Below, piece by piece: positions 44,280-52,122 of a DNA stretch of 64,000 bases. The stretch is taken from positions 992,001 to 1,056,000 of the forward strand of contig NZ_CAAHFH010000001.1 in NCBI RefSeq assembly GCF_900890705.1, given 5' to 3'. The notes below the pieces were generated by a model. It was not told the origin of the DNA, did not search any database, and worked only from the letters and a program-made list of their open reading frames with translations. Numbering within the stretch: position 1 is the stretch's first letter; every line of letters begins with the position of its first letter. Origin of the DNA: Pontiella sulfatireligans. GTDB lineage: Bacteria; Verrucomicrobiota; Kiritimatiellia; Kiritimatiellales; Pontiellaceae. Both the position numbers and the translations under genes were made by a program.

Positions 44280-45029
44280 CTAAATCATAAATCTGCGTCG
44301 TACAAACAGAAGGCCTGCACCAATAAAAGCTACCAGTCCCAACGTAGCCGGTTCCGGAATCACTTCGATCTGCACGTTGCTGAACGCATAGTCGGCCGTT
44401 CCGGACGTCAGGTTGCGACGAACATGGAATTCATCGATAAAGTCGATTTTCACTCCTTCGTCGCGGGTGACCGACATTGTAAACGAGTTGGCAGGCGTAG
44501 CGGTGTTCTGAACCGTCCAGGACAGATCGTACGAGGTTCCACCATTGTGCTTGGCCGTGAGGATCATGTGGGCCGTTTCGTTATTGTCGTACAGGTCGTA
44601 GGCCGTGTTTTCGATACCCGTATACCGAACCCGGTCGCTGGAGCTGAGCAGGTTTGCACTCAATGATCCCGCACCGCCGGCACCTGTATCGATGTCGATG
44701 TTGGCGAACTGATAGTTGTAGTTCTGGTGCTTGATGCCCCAGCAGATCGCTTCCACATTGTCGCCCAGCCCAAATCCAAGGGTCATGGCACCTGTATTGT
44801 AATCAACGGGATCGGTCGAAGCGAGCACCTGAACATCAAACTCGATGGCCACAGTCTCTCCATCATTCCACGCGCGGTTAACGCCCGACTGTCCCACCGG
44901 GCGAATCCACCGGGTCTGGGTTCCTGACGACGTCCACGAATTCGTGAAACTGCTGTCAAACTCAAGTATTTCGGCGGAAGCGCTCAGCGCGAATCCCGTT
45001 GCCATTGCTATTGCTATCCATCTTTTCAT
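44280..45029 (-). CDS. PEP-CTERM sorted protein, single beta-sandwich module
   Basis: This 249-residue protein starts at MKRWIAIAM (ATG 45029, AAAGGAG eight bases before); the frame upstream to 45104 is leader. It is a signal peptide, one copy of the shared module (about 22-222) and a classic PEP-CTERM signal: PEPATLGLVAFIGAGLLFV followed by RRR. PEP-CTERM proteins are processed by an exosortase in the inner membrane and are typically tied to exopolysaccharide export; no exosortase gene is in the window. The protein is therefore the module in almost pure form, so its surface role, perhaps glycan binding, is the best clue to what the module does in the enzymes nearby. Confidence 0.88.
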   Translation of the reverse strand: MKRWIAIAMATGFALSASAEILEFDSSFTNSWTSSGTQTRWIRPVGQSGVNRAWNDGETVAIEFDVQVLASTDPVDYNTGAMTLGFGLGDNVEAICWGIKHQNYNYQFANIDIDTGAGGAGSLSANLLSSSDRVRYTGIENTAYDLYDNNETAHMILTAKHNGGTSYDLSWTVQNTATPANSFTMSVTRDEGVKIDFIDEFHVRRNLTSGTADYAFSNVQIEVIPEPATLGLVAFIGAGLLFVRRRFMI

Positions 45030-45115
45030 CTTTATTTCTCCTTTTACTGTTTTCCTGCACACTCCACCGGTAAGCCCTGCAAACAGAGCTTTCCGACAGA
45101 ACAATGGGTTTAAAG

Positions 45116-46852
45116 TTACGGAGTAAATTCAATCTGCAGGCGAATAAACCGCTTGGCTTCCACATCGGTCGGAATGCGGTTGGTTACCACATCGAGGCCC
45201 ACCTGGCTGGAGGCGCCGCGTCCGGTTTCATAGCCACTAGCGTCCGCCCAGTTGGTGATAACCAGACCAGTGCCAACCTCGAAGATCGAGGCCATACCGC
45301 GGCTGGCCGCATCGTCGAGCTCGTAGTAGATGTATTCGAGATAGTCGGTGCCACTATCGTTAACCATCGACTGAACCGGGGAATTGCCCTGACTCGCAGC
45401 ATTGTCCGGCTCTCCGCCCCACATGTATTCAGTCAGGTTGTTGAGTCCGTCACTGTCGCCATGATCCATCATTCCGGTTTCTGCATCAACCGAGTATCCG
45501 CTCAACCAGATATCATATTTTTCCTGGTTAGTGGGTTCAATACCGTCCGGCATGGAAGCAAAAGCCAATCCAACCAAAGTGACCTGGGTGGCCGCGTTGG
45601 TCGAGGACCAGATATTGTCAAGCGAAGCCACACCGCGGAATGCGCCGGAACCGATATTGCGCTTGTGCTGATTGCCGTAGGTCACCGTTGTATCGGCATT
45701 GGAAGGGTCCCAGTAGCCAGTGCCATACGTGGAAATGGCTTCGATGAACACACCGGCATAATTGGTTCCGAGCGTATAGCTGTTGGTAACCGACTGCGCC
45801 GCATCCCAAGCTGCGGCCTGGGGGCCACCCATCAGGGTCGGAACTGTATATCCATCGCTCGAGCGCAAATGATAGACTCCCGTGATCCAATACGCTGTAC
45901 CGTTTCTCTGCACTTCAACCGGAACGGTTCCGCTGGATGTGGCCGTAGTATACCAGTAGCGGGTGGAGCATCCCTTGTATTCATTCGCCCTCGCCGATTC
46001 GACGGCATCCAGTGTGGCGGTTCCCCCGCTGAACACAACAGACCCTTCGGCCGGTTCATCTTTGCTGCTGGATGACGAAACAACCACAATCACGTCTCCG
46101 GTCTGAACATTGAAGGTTCTTACCGTATGGGTAATCGCCGAGTTATTATCCGAACTTACATATTTATCAACAACATACACACCTTCCGGCGCATCCGTGT
46201 TACTCAGTCTCTGAGAGCTGATCTTCAGCACGGTTGAAGGATCGGCTGTGGTAAATCCACCAGACTTCTGCCAGATCATGCTGGATGCGTTGTCGAACGT
46301 AAGCCCGGTAAGGTCGACCCAACTACCTGTCACATCGACATTATCAATGAAATACGCCGCCGTGCCTGCATCGATATTGAAGTCGATGCGAGCCGTATGC
46401 TCCGTCGTTCCGGTCAAGTTGGTGGAGGCAGTAACGCTCTGATATTTTCCGTCGGCTTTAAATTTGAAAACCAGACCATTGACAGGGTCGACAATGGCGT
46501 AAATCTCCACTTCGGCACCCAACTTGCACTGTAATTGGACGTTGGTTGTTCCGGCCGCCCAAGCGCCGACGGTGACTTCAAACGAATACGTTTCGCTGCC
46601 GGCCAAAGCGGCAGCGAAGGGCGCAGAGTTGTAGCCGCTCGTGCCGGGAAGTATGTTCAAGTTGCCGTTTCCATCTGTGACGTATTTATCAGTCGCTCCA
46701 TAACTCCACACCGCATCTCCCGGTGTACCCGAGTTACTGAGTTGGTGAACCCCCTTTCCAGCAACTTCATCGAATGTCCACTCCTGCAAGACAGCGGCGG
46801 AAGCGCTCAGTGCGAATCCTGCAGCTATTGCTATTGCTATCCTTTTTTTCAT
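45116..46852 (-). CDS. Secreted protein of unknown function with LamG-like N-terminus and calcium-type tail
   Basis: This 578-residue protein begins MKKRIAIAIAAGFALSASA, with GGAG eight bases upstream. The signal peptide is nearly the same as that of the PEP-CTERM gene at 44280, and so is the DNA under it. Residues about 20-190 look like a LamG/concanavalin fold (LQEWTFDEVAG, ARIDFNIDAGTAAYFIDNVDVTG). About 225-430 is an unassigned beta-rich domain with many Ser/Thr residues. The end carries HGDSDGLNNLTEYMWGGEPDN and closes with AKRFIRLQIEFTP, in the style of the other secreted proteins here. No catalytic residues are recognisable. It is the first gene of the five-gene minus-strand group, divergent from the kinase at 46983. 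Confidence 0.7.
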   Translation of the reverse strand: MKKRIAIAIAAGFALSASAAVLQEWTFDEVAGKGVHQLSNSGTPGDAVWSYGATDKYVTDGNGNLNILPGTSGYNSAPFAAALAGSETYSFEVTVGAWAAGTTNVQLQCKLGAEVEIYAIVDPVNGLVFKFKADGKYQSVTASTNLTGTTEHTARIDFNIDAGTAAYFIDNVDVTGSWVDLTGLTFDNASSMIWQKSGGFTTADPSTVLKISSQRLSNTDAPEGVYVVDKYVSSDNNSAITHTVRTFNVQTGDVIVVVSSSSSKDEPAEGSVVFSGGTATLDAVESARANEYKGCSTRYWYTTATSSGTVPVEVQRNGTAYWITGVYHLRSSDGYTVPTLMGGPQAAAWDAAQSVTNSYTLGTNYAGVFIEAISTYGTGYWDPSNADTTVTYGNQHKRNIGSGAFRGVASLDNIWSSTNAATQVTLVGLAFASMPDGIEPTNQEKYDIWLSGYSVDAETGMMDHGDSDGLNNLTEYMWGGEPDNAASQGNSPVQSMVNDSGTDYLEYIYYELDDAASRGMASIFEVGTGLVITNWADASGYETGRGASSQVGLDVVTNRIPTDVEAKRFIRLQIEFTP

Positions 46853-46891
46853 CTTCTCATCTCCTTTTTTTTACCTATCGATTACCACATT

Positions 46892-46913
46892 CGGAATAAA
46901 ACATAATATTCCG
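46892..46913. promoter_or_regulatory. Palindrome in the divergent promoter region
   Basis: CGGAATA and TATTCCG are perfect 7-base arms around 8 bases, midway between the secreted-protein gene (start 46852, minus) and the kinase (start about 46983, plus). A minus-strand TATTAT overlaps one arm, but no good -35 is spaced for it. This is a candidate operator. Confidence 0.35.
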
Positions 46914-46982
46914 TGCTCCATAACAGAACACTCAACTGACAACCTCATTTGGACACGAAATATTCAATTATTGACAATCGCC

Positions 46983-49088
46983 ATGAAATGGATAGAAATA
47001 GTGCAACAACAAGATTTAAATAAACTGTTATATCCCAACGAGTCGATGGAAAACGAATCTGAATACGAAGGAGATGATTTCGAGGAAATTGCTTATGATT
47101 TCTACAAAAGAAGCGTTTCTGTCTCGTCGGACGAAGAGGAGCAATATCTTAACCCCATCCTGAACACCCTTAAAAAACCGGAATCACGCTATGAAACCCC
47201 GGCTTTGTTGGCCGAGGGGGGTGAAAAGCGGATTTTCAAGGTCTACGACAAGCATCTCAACCGTTTTGTCGCCATGGCACAGGCCGTGCGCGCAAAAACC
47301 GACCGCGACCAGGAGCAGTTTCTGCGCGAGGGGCAACTGACCGCCAATCTGACCCACCCTAACATTGTACCGGTCCATAATATGGGGATCGGGAGCGATG
47401 GAACCCCGTTCTTTTCCATGGAGCTGATACCCGGCGACAGTCTTGGGGATATCATCGACCAATTAAAGTCGGAAAATCCCGATTACAAAGTTCACTACGG
47501 CCTAAAAACCATGCTGAGCATCTTCAACAAGGTTTGCGATGCCGTGGCCTATGCCCACTCCCGGAACGTGCTGCATCTGGACATCAAGCCCGACAATATT
47601 CGCGTAGGCCAGTTTGGCGAGGTGTTCCTTTGCGACTGGGGCCTCTCCCGGGTCGAGGGACACATTGACATGGGCGATCCTGAACCGGGCGAGCTGGATG
47701 CGGACCTCCTAAACGACATGACGCTATCCGGAACCATCAAGGGAACCCCGGGCTTCATGGCCCCGGAGCAGATCACCAACGACAAAAAAAACAAACAAAC
47801 CGACGTCTATGCCCTCGGCGCGATTCTCTACCTGATTCTGACCCATCAACTTCCAGTTGACGGGGAAAATGCCAACGAAGTCGTGGAAAACACGCGAAAA
47901 GGCAAGGTCATCCCGCCCCTCAGGCGCAAAACCAACGAACATGTCCCAAGCGGTCTTGCTGCCGTGGCTATGCAGTCGCTGGCACTCAAACCGGAAAACC
48001 GCTATGCGAACGTGCAGACGTTGCAAGCCGACATCAGCCTCTACCTGTCAGGATACCCGACCCAAGCACAACACGCCCATCTTTTCACCCGGATAAGCCT
48101 GCTGACCCAGCGGCACCGTAAACCAACCTTGTGGCTTATGGCCTTCCTAGCTCTGCTTTCGATCGTCATGAGCATCAATCTCTCTATTATTGGCAGGGAA
48201 AAACAACTTTCGGAAAACAATTTTTCCCTCTACCGGGAGCAACAAGAAAAAGCCAATCGGACAAACAAAAAACTTTCCGAACTTTCCTTCAGCACAAAAA
48301 CCGTGCTCAGCTATGTCAGCGCAGTAAGCATGATACAAGTTGCCGAACAACTCCTTGAACATGACACGCTCACCTCGGATCGAAAGCAGGACATTCAGGT
48401 GCATAAAGCGCGCATGCACATGGTGCTCCAGCAGTTCAATGCCGCGGCAGAAACATTCCAGTCCATGGAAGATCCGGAAGAGAATTCGCCGGGCATGCTG
48501 GGCGTGTGCCGGAAATTCGCAGCGATCAAACCTGACGATGCCCTGCCGCTGTCTGATCGGGATCTGGCCCTGTTCCTGACAACCCACTATAAAATATTCC
48601 CGCGTTCTCTGGCGATGTATGCCTATTACCACGACCGCCGGAGAAAACGGCCTTTGAATCCAGAAGACCACATCGATGTGGTCGGAGGCATGCTGGCTCG
48701 GCTGAACCAGATTAACTCATCTGAAATACCGGAATTAAAACTCAGCAAACGCCCCGAAGGCTATCACCTGGACCTGACCCATACCCCCTATAGTATCTAC
48801 ACAGTAGAAATCCCTTTGGTCTATGGACAAAATGTCCTACAGCCGCTGAAATTGCATTCGCTGGATATCAGTCATACCCCCGTATCGCTTGTGCGAGAGT
48901 TATGGGCGTTGAAGGTGAAGAAGCTTCGCATGGTGAGCGTAAACCTTGAACCCGCCGAAGGAATGGCCGGAATGTTGAAACACATGGGAGTCGAACAGGT
49001 GATTCTGGGAAAAGGCGACTATTCAGAAAATACGGTCAGCTATATCCGCAAACAGGGTATTGAGGTGATTGAAGAGGATATCGAATAA
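46983..49088 (+). CDS. Membrane Ser/Thr kinase with LRR-like sensor domain
   Basis: This is a protein kinase of about 701 residues. The acidic N-terminus (to about 70) is followed by the kinase domain (about 72-355). It has HLDIKPDN in place of HRDxKPxN, CDWGLSR for DFG, and GTPGFMAPEQ with TDVYALGAILYLILT. The beta-3 lysine of VAxK is missing; the sequence there is VAMAQAVR. A membrane helix lies at about 382-403. The outer part ends in LRR-like repeats (HLDLTHTPYS, SLDISHTPVS) and matches the gene at 1-804. The start is uncertain: a TTG at 46971 and ATGs at 46983 and 47046 are all possible, and none has a clear ribosome site. It converges on the ECF sigma gene at 49170, suggesting a signalling pair. 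Confidence 0.87.
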   Translation: MKWIEIVQQQDLNKLLYPNESMENESEYEGDDFEEIAYDFYKRSVSVSSDEEEQYLNPILNTLKKPESRYETPALLAEGGEKRIFKVYDKHLNRFVAMAQAVRAKTDRDQEQFLREGQLTANLTHPNIVPVHNMGIGSDGTPFFSMELIPGDSLGDIIDQLKSENPDYKVHYGLKTMLSIFNKVCDAVAYAHSRNVLHLDIKPDNIRVGQFGEVFLCDWGLSRVEGHIDMGDPEPGELDADLLNDMTLSGTIKGTPGFMAPEQITNDKKNKQTDVYALGAILYLILTHQLPVDGENANEVVENTRKGKVIPPLRRKTNEHVPSGLAAVAMQSLALKPENRYANVQTLQADISLYLSGYPTQAQHAHLFTRISLLTQRHRKPTLWLMAFLALLSIVMSINLSIIGREKQLSENNFSLYREQQEKANRTNKKLSELSFSTKTVLSYVSAVSMIQVAEQLLEHDTLTSDRKQDIQVHKARMHMVLQQFNAAAETFQSMEDPEENSPGMLGVCRKFAAIKPDDALPLSDRDLALFLTTHYKIFPRSLAMYAYYHDRRRKRPLNPEDHIDVVGGMLARLNQINSSEIPELKLSKRPEGYHLDLTHTPYSIYTVEIPLVYGQNVLQPLKLHSLDISHTPVSLVRELWALKVKKLRMVSVNLEPAEGMAGMLKHMGVEQVILGKGDYSENTVSYIRKQGIEVIEEDIE

Positions 49089-49163
49089 TGAATATCGAAC
49101 ATGGAACGTCGAAGGATATATCCCCGTCAACATTCAATATTCCTTGTTCAATATTCGATATTC
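49085..49163. repeat. REP-like hairpin, second copy
   Basis: GAATATCGAACATGGAAC (from 49090) and ATTCCTTGTTCAATATTC (from about 49139) repeat the element at 802-870 and form the same imperfect hairpin. An extra ATTCGATATTC follows. It again lies between kinase and ECF sigma stops. Confidence 0.65.
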
Positions 49164-49169
49164 CTCAAT

Positions 49170-49769
49170 TCATTCCAGCTCCTCGCGCAACTGTTTAATC
49201 TCCAGAGCCAATCGCTCCTTTACCCGATTTTTAAGACGATAGACCGAGTTCTCCTTCAGCTCCATGCGTTGAGCGATTACATCCACAGGCATCCCCTCCA
49301 GACTTAACATGAACACCTGTATGGCTTTCCCGGAAAAAAGACCATCGATCCTTTCCAGCGCGAGGTTAAAAACATGGACCCCCCACCTTCGCTCAGCAAT
49401 CTCCTCAATATCCGGCAAGCGAATGGAGTTAATGTACGATAGCGTTTCATCCTGGGCGGCCTTTTCCAAGCGGGCGACATCCTGCTTACGCTTGCGGATA
49501 AAATCCTTCACGCAATTTGACGTTACCGTGCTCAGCCAACTGCGGAAGCGTTTGTTCGGATCGTTATCAATCTCGCCGATCTTTTTCCAAACCTTGAGCA
49601 TAACCTGCTGCACAATGTCTTCGGCATCATGCTCATTAATATTCATATTCCGGATGATGGCCTGAATATACGGCTGGTAGGCTTGCAGGAATTCCTCCCA
49701 TGAATGTTCATCCTGATTTTCCTGAACCCGCTGAATCAGGGTATATCGAGTATTATACTGATCGCTCAT
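49170..49769 (-). CDS. ECF-type RNA polymerase sigma factor, second paralogue
   Basis: This 199-residue protein starts MSDQYNTRYTLIQRVQENQDEHSWEEF, as does the gene at 876. Region 2 (YIQAIIRNMNINEHDAEDIVQQVMLKVWKKI) and region 4 (MPVDVIAQRMELKENSVYRLKNRVKERL) are complete. It would direct polymerase to a small set of promoters, plausibly those of the enzyme genes. It is the last gene of the minus-strand group from 64000 down, 55 bases after the GH95-like gene at 49825, so it may be transcribed with that group. No anti-sigma factor is adjacent; the convergent kinase is the only regulator nearby. Confidence 0.9.
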   Translation of the reverse strand: MSDQYNTRYTLIQRVQENQDEHSWEEFLQAYQPYIQAIIRNMNINEHDAEDIVQQVMLKVWKKIGEIDNDPNKRFRSWLSTVTSNCVKDFIRKRKQDVARLEKAAQDETLSYINSIRLPDIEEIAERRWGVHVFNLALERIDGLFSGKAIQVFMLSLEGMPVDVIAQRMELKENSVYRLKNRVKERLALEIKQLREELE

Positions 49770-49824
49770 AGACTTCTCTTTGGAGTGAGCACAATATCAT
49801 CCTGACATGTGGAATTAAACCATT

Positions 49825-52032
49825 TTAGTCGGCATCTACCATTAGCTTGTCACCTTTCTTAAGCTGGACCCTGTAAGTCGCAAAGAAACCGTCCCGAGCC
49901 ACGCATTTTAGCTTCATATTGGCCTTGGGATTAACAAGGTCGGTTTTGATCAGCACGTCTCCATCCCGCCCGGCTGTCAGTTCGAACGACTGCGTCTTTC
50001 CGTTGACGCGCTTCGCAGAAACCAGGTGCGCGCCTTCGCAGCGCAGGTCGCGGTATTCGACATTTTTCCATTTTGCCGGAACCGCCGGAAAGACGCGCAC
50101 CACTCCACCCCACGACTGCAGCAACAGATAGTTAACCGATTCGACGGTAGAGAGTGGCGTTTCGATCACCGGCCCGCCGCCTTCGCGGTACATGGTGTTG
50201 GGCTTAAGCCGTCCGGGCAGCTGGTCGAGCAGCTCCAGTGCGCGGTCACCCTGTCCGAGCAAGGCATACATTGCACAACCTCCGGTAAAGGTATATCCGG
50301 CCGATCCTTTGCCTCCAAAACTGTGCCAGTTATCCACACTCTTCTGGACCAGCGCCCGAGTTTCCGGTCCTTGGTCCACATTGACGGTGTGGTAGGGATA
50401 GATGGACAACAGATGCGAATAGTGCCGGTGCCCGTGATCAAACTCCGTATTCCCGCTGACCATGAAGCCGGTTTTTTCCGCGACAGGAAGCGGCGTCAGA
50501 TCGGCCATCGTCTGCTTCCAAACCTTGGAAGCCGGATCGTTGAAGCCCAGCTCCTCGTTTATTTCAATGGCGGTCTGCAGCGCCCAGTCGAGCGACATCA
50601 GCGCATAATTGCTATCCTCCCGCATGGCTTCATTGTCCCCCGTCACGTTTTCATATTCCGGCGAGCGGGACTTCTGCATATGAAGCTTGCCGTCTTCCTT
50701 CTTCTCCAGAAAGTGCGTCAGGAAAACAATGTTGTCCTTAAGCATCGGGAAGAGATCGCGGCCGATCTGTTCGTCGCCGCTGTACTTCCAATATTTCCAG
50801 TAATTGTTCAGCACCCAGGTCAGATTGCCGAACTCGCGGCTCCAGCCCTGGTCCTTGCGGCCGCGGTAGTCGGAGCTGCGCCCGACCGTGATGCCCGGCC
50901 AGCCGTTCTGCTCGGCGTTGGCGCGCAGCGTTCCGTCGTTGTACATACGGTTGATTCCGTTGATCATCGACTTGCCGGCATCCAAACGATTGGCCGAACA
51001 CATCGGGAAATAGGAGAGCTGAACATTCAGATTCCACCAGGTACCCGCCCAGCCACAATGCCACGGCCACAGCCCCTGATTATCGATCAGGTAGGGCGAG
51101 TCTTTCGAACTCGCACTTGCGAATTTGTAGAGTTGAATCGAATAGAGTTTTTCCCACCGGGGATCCTCATCAATCTTCAGACAAGATTTTTCACTGTAGT
51201 TTTTCCACCACTCGATATTCGATTCAGTCAGCTTGTCCACGCCGTTAGCAACCGCGGCCTTAACGCGAACCAACGACTGCTCCGCCGCACGAGCAATGGC
51301 CGCGTCCTGATCAGTGCCCGGATCAGCGGAAAGGGCAATGAGGATATAGTTCCAACCGTTGGAATTTTCCACTGGTTGGAAAGCCACCCCGAATCCACCC
51401 CGGTTGTTCATCGGTTGTTCCAATACCTGGATACCATCAATTGAACGCATCGGCTTGGCTTCAGGAGCGAAAGGAATTTTATCGTAGCCGCGTATTTTAT
51501 AGTGCTTACTTTTCACGAAGTAGCGGCGGGTGTCCACCGGGCGTTCGACGCGATAGGTCGGCTCGGCTCCTGCTTCACCGCCCTGCCCGCGCACACCAAC
51601 TACAATCACGTTGTGTTCGCGCTCGGCAAACGCCTTCCATTCAATCATTCCTTTATCGCTTTTGAGCGTACCCGAAATGATGCCCGTATAGAGATCCTGT
51701 TCCATCGTGCGGTCGGCAACGGTGCCCTTCGGACTGATGATCACATTACCGGCAAACACACGCGGCCAATATCCTTTTTCGGGATATTCGACGATGTCGT
51801 AGCGGCTCAGCAAGAATCGCAGGTCGTTGGCATTTTCGTTATCGAGCAGAACGCTCGCGCCCTGCTGCCCGTCACCGATAAAACCGACGTTTTCCCAATC
51901 ATCGGAAAAATCCTTATTTTCCCAAACCAGGTTGCGGGGATTGAAGGTCTCCGCCCCTTCCATGTCCGCCGTAGCCGACAGCGCACCCAACAAAACAATT
52001 CCTAACATCATTCTGACAACACATGTTTTCAT
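49825..52032 (-). CDS. Secreted GH95-like enzyme (divergent subgroup, copy 3)
   Basis: This 735-residue protein with a signal peptide belongs with 23578 and 28383 but is the most different. It keeps WWNLNVQLSYFPMCSANRLDAG, SRSPEYENV, HRHYSHLLSIYPYHTVNVDQG and VESVNYLLLQSWGG. The loop at the GH95 Asp position reads REGGGPVIE, with no Asp. An AAGGA lies before the ATG. Two iterated palindromes sit back to back inside it (51350-51381). It is followed by GH20 upstream after 90 bases and leads into the ECF sigma gene. The sugar it removes is not known. Confidence 0.8.
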   Translation of the reverse strand: MKTCVVRMMLGIVLLGALSATADMEGAETFNPRNLVWENKDFSDDWENVGFIGDGQQGASVLLDNENANDLRFLLSRYDIVEYPEKGYWPRVFAGNVIISPKGTVADRTMEQDLYTGIISGTLKSDKGMIEWKAFAEREHNVIVVGVRGQGGEAGAEPTYRVERPVDTRRYFVKSKHYKIRGYDKIPFAPEAKPMRSIDGIQVLEQPMNNRGGFGVAFQPVENSNGWNYILIALSADPGTDQDAAIARAAEQSLVRVKAAVANGVDKLTESNIEWWKNYSEKSCLKIDEDPRWEKLYSIQLYKFASASSKDSPYLIDNQGLWPWHCGWAGTWWNLNVQLSYFPMCSANRLDAGKSMINGINRMYNDGTLRANAEQNGWPGITVGRSSDYRGRKDQGWSREFGNLTWVLNNYWKYWKYSGDEQIGRDLFPMLKDNIVFLTHFLEKKEDGKLHMQKSRSPEYENVTGDNEAMREDSNYALMSLDWALQTAIEINEELGFNDPASKVWKQTMADLTPLPVAEKTGFMVSGNTEFDHGHRHYSHLLSIYPYHTVNVDQGPETRALVQKSVDNWHSFGGKGSAGYTFTGGCAMYALLGQGDRALELLDQLPGRLKPNTMYREGGGPVIETPLSTVESVNYLLLQSWGGVVRVFPAVPAKWKNVEYRDLRCEGAHLVSAKRVNGKTQSFELTAGRDGDVLIKTDLVNPKANMKLKCVARDGFFATYRVQLKKGDKLMVDAD
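50516..50530. repeat. Iterated palindrome, perfect copy
   Basis: TTCCAAACCTTGGAA, inside the GH95-like gene at 49825, followed by GCCGG. Confidence 0.75.
51350..51381. repeat. Two iterated palindromes in tandem
   Basis: TTCCAACCGTTGGAA (51350-51364, perfect) and TTCCACTGGTTGGAA (51367-51381, one mismatch) are two bases apart in the GH95-like gene. Confidence 0.75.
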
Positions 52033-52122
52033 ATCGTTTCCTTATTTTCAAAAATCACTTCTCACCCACTCTTCCCCGAACGGGTTTAACCAGATCCACA
52101 TCCACGACCCCAGGAGTTCATT

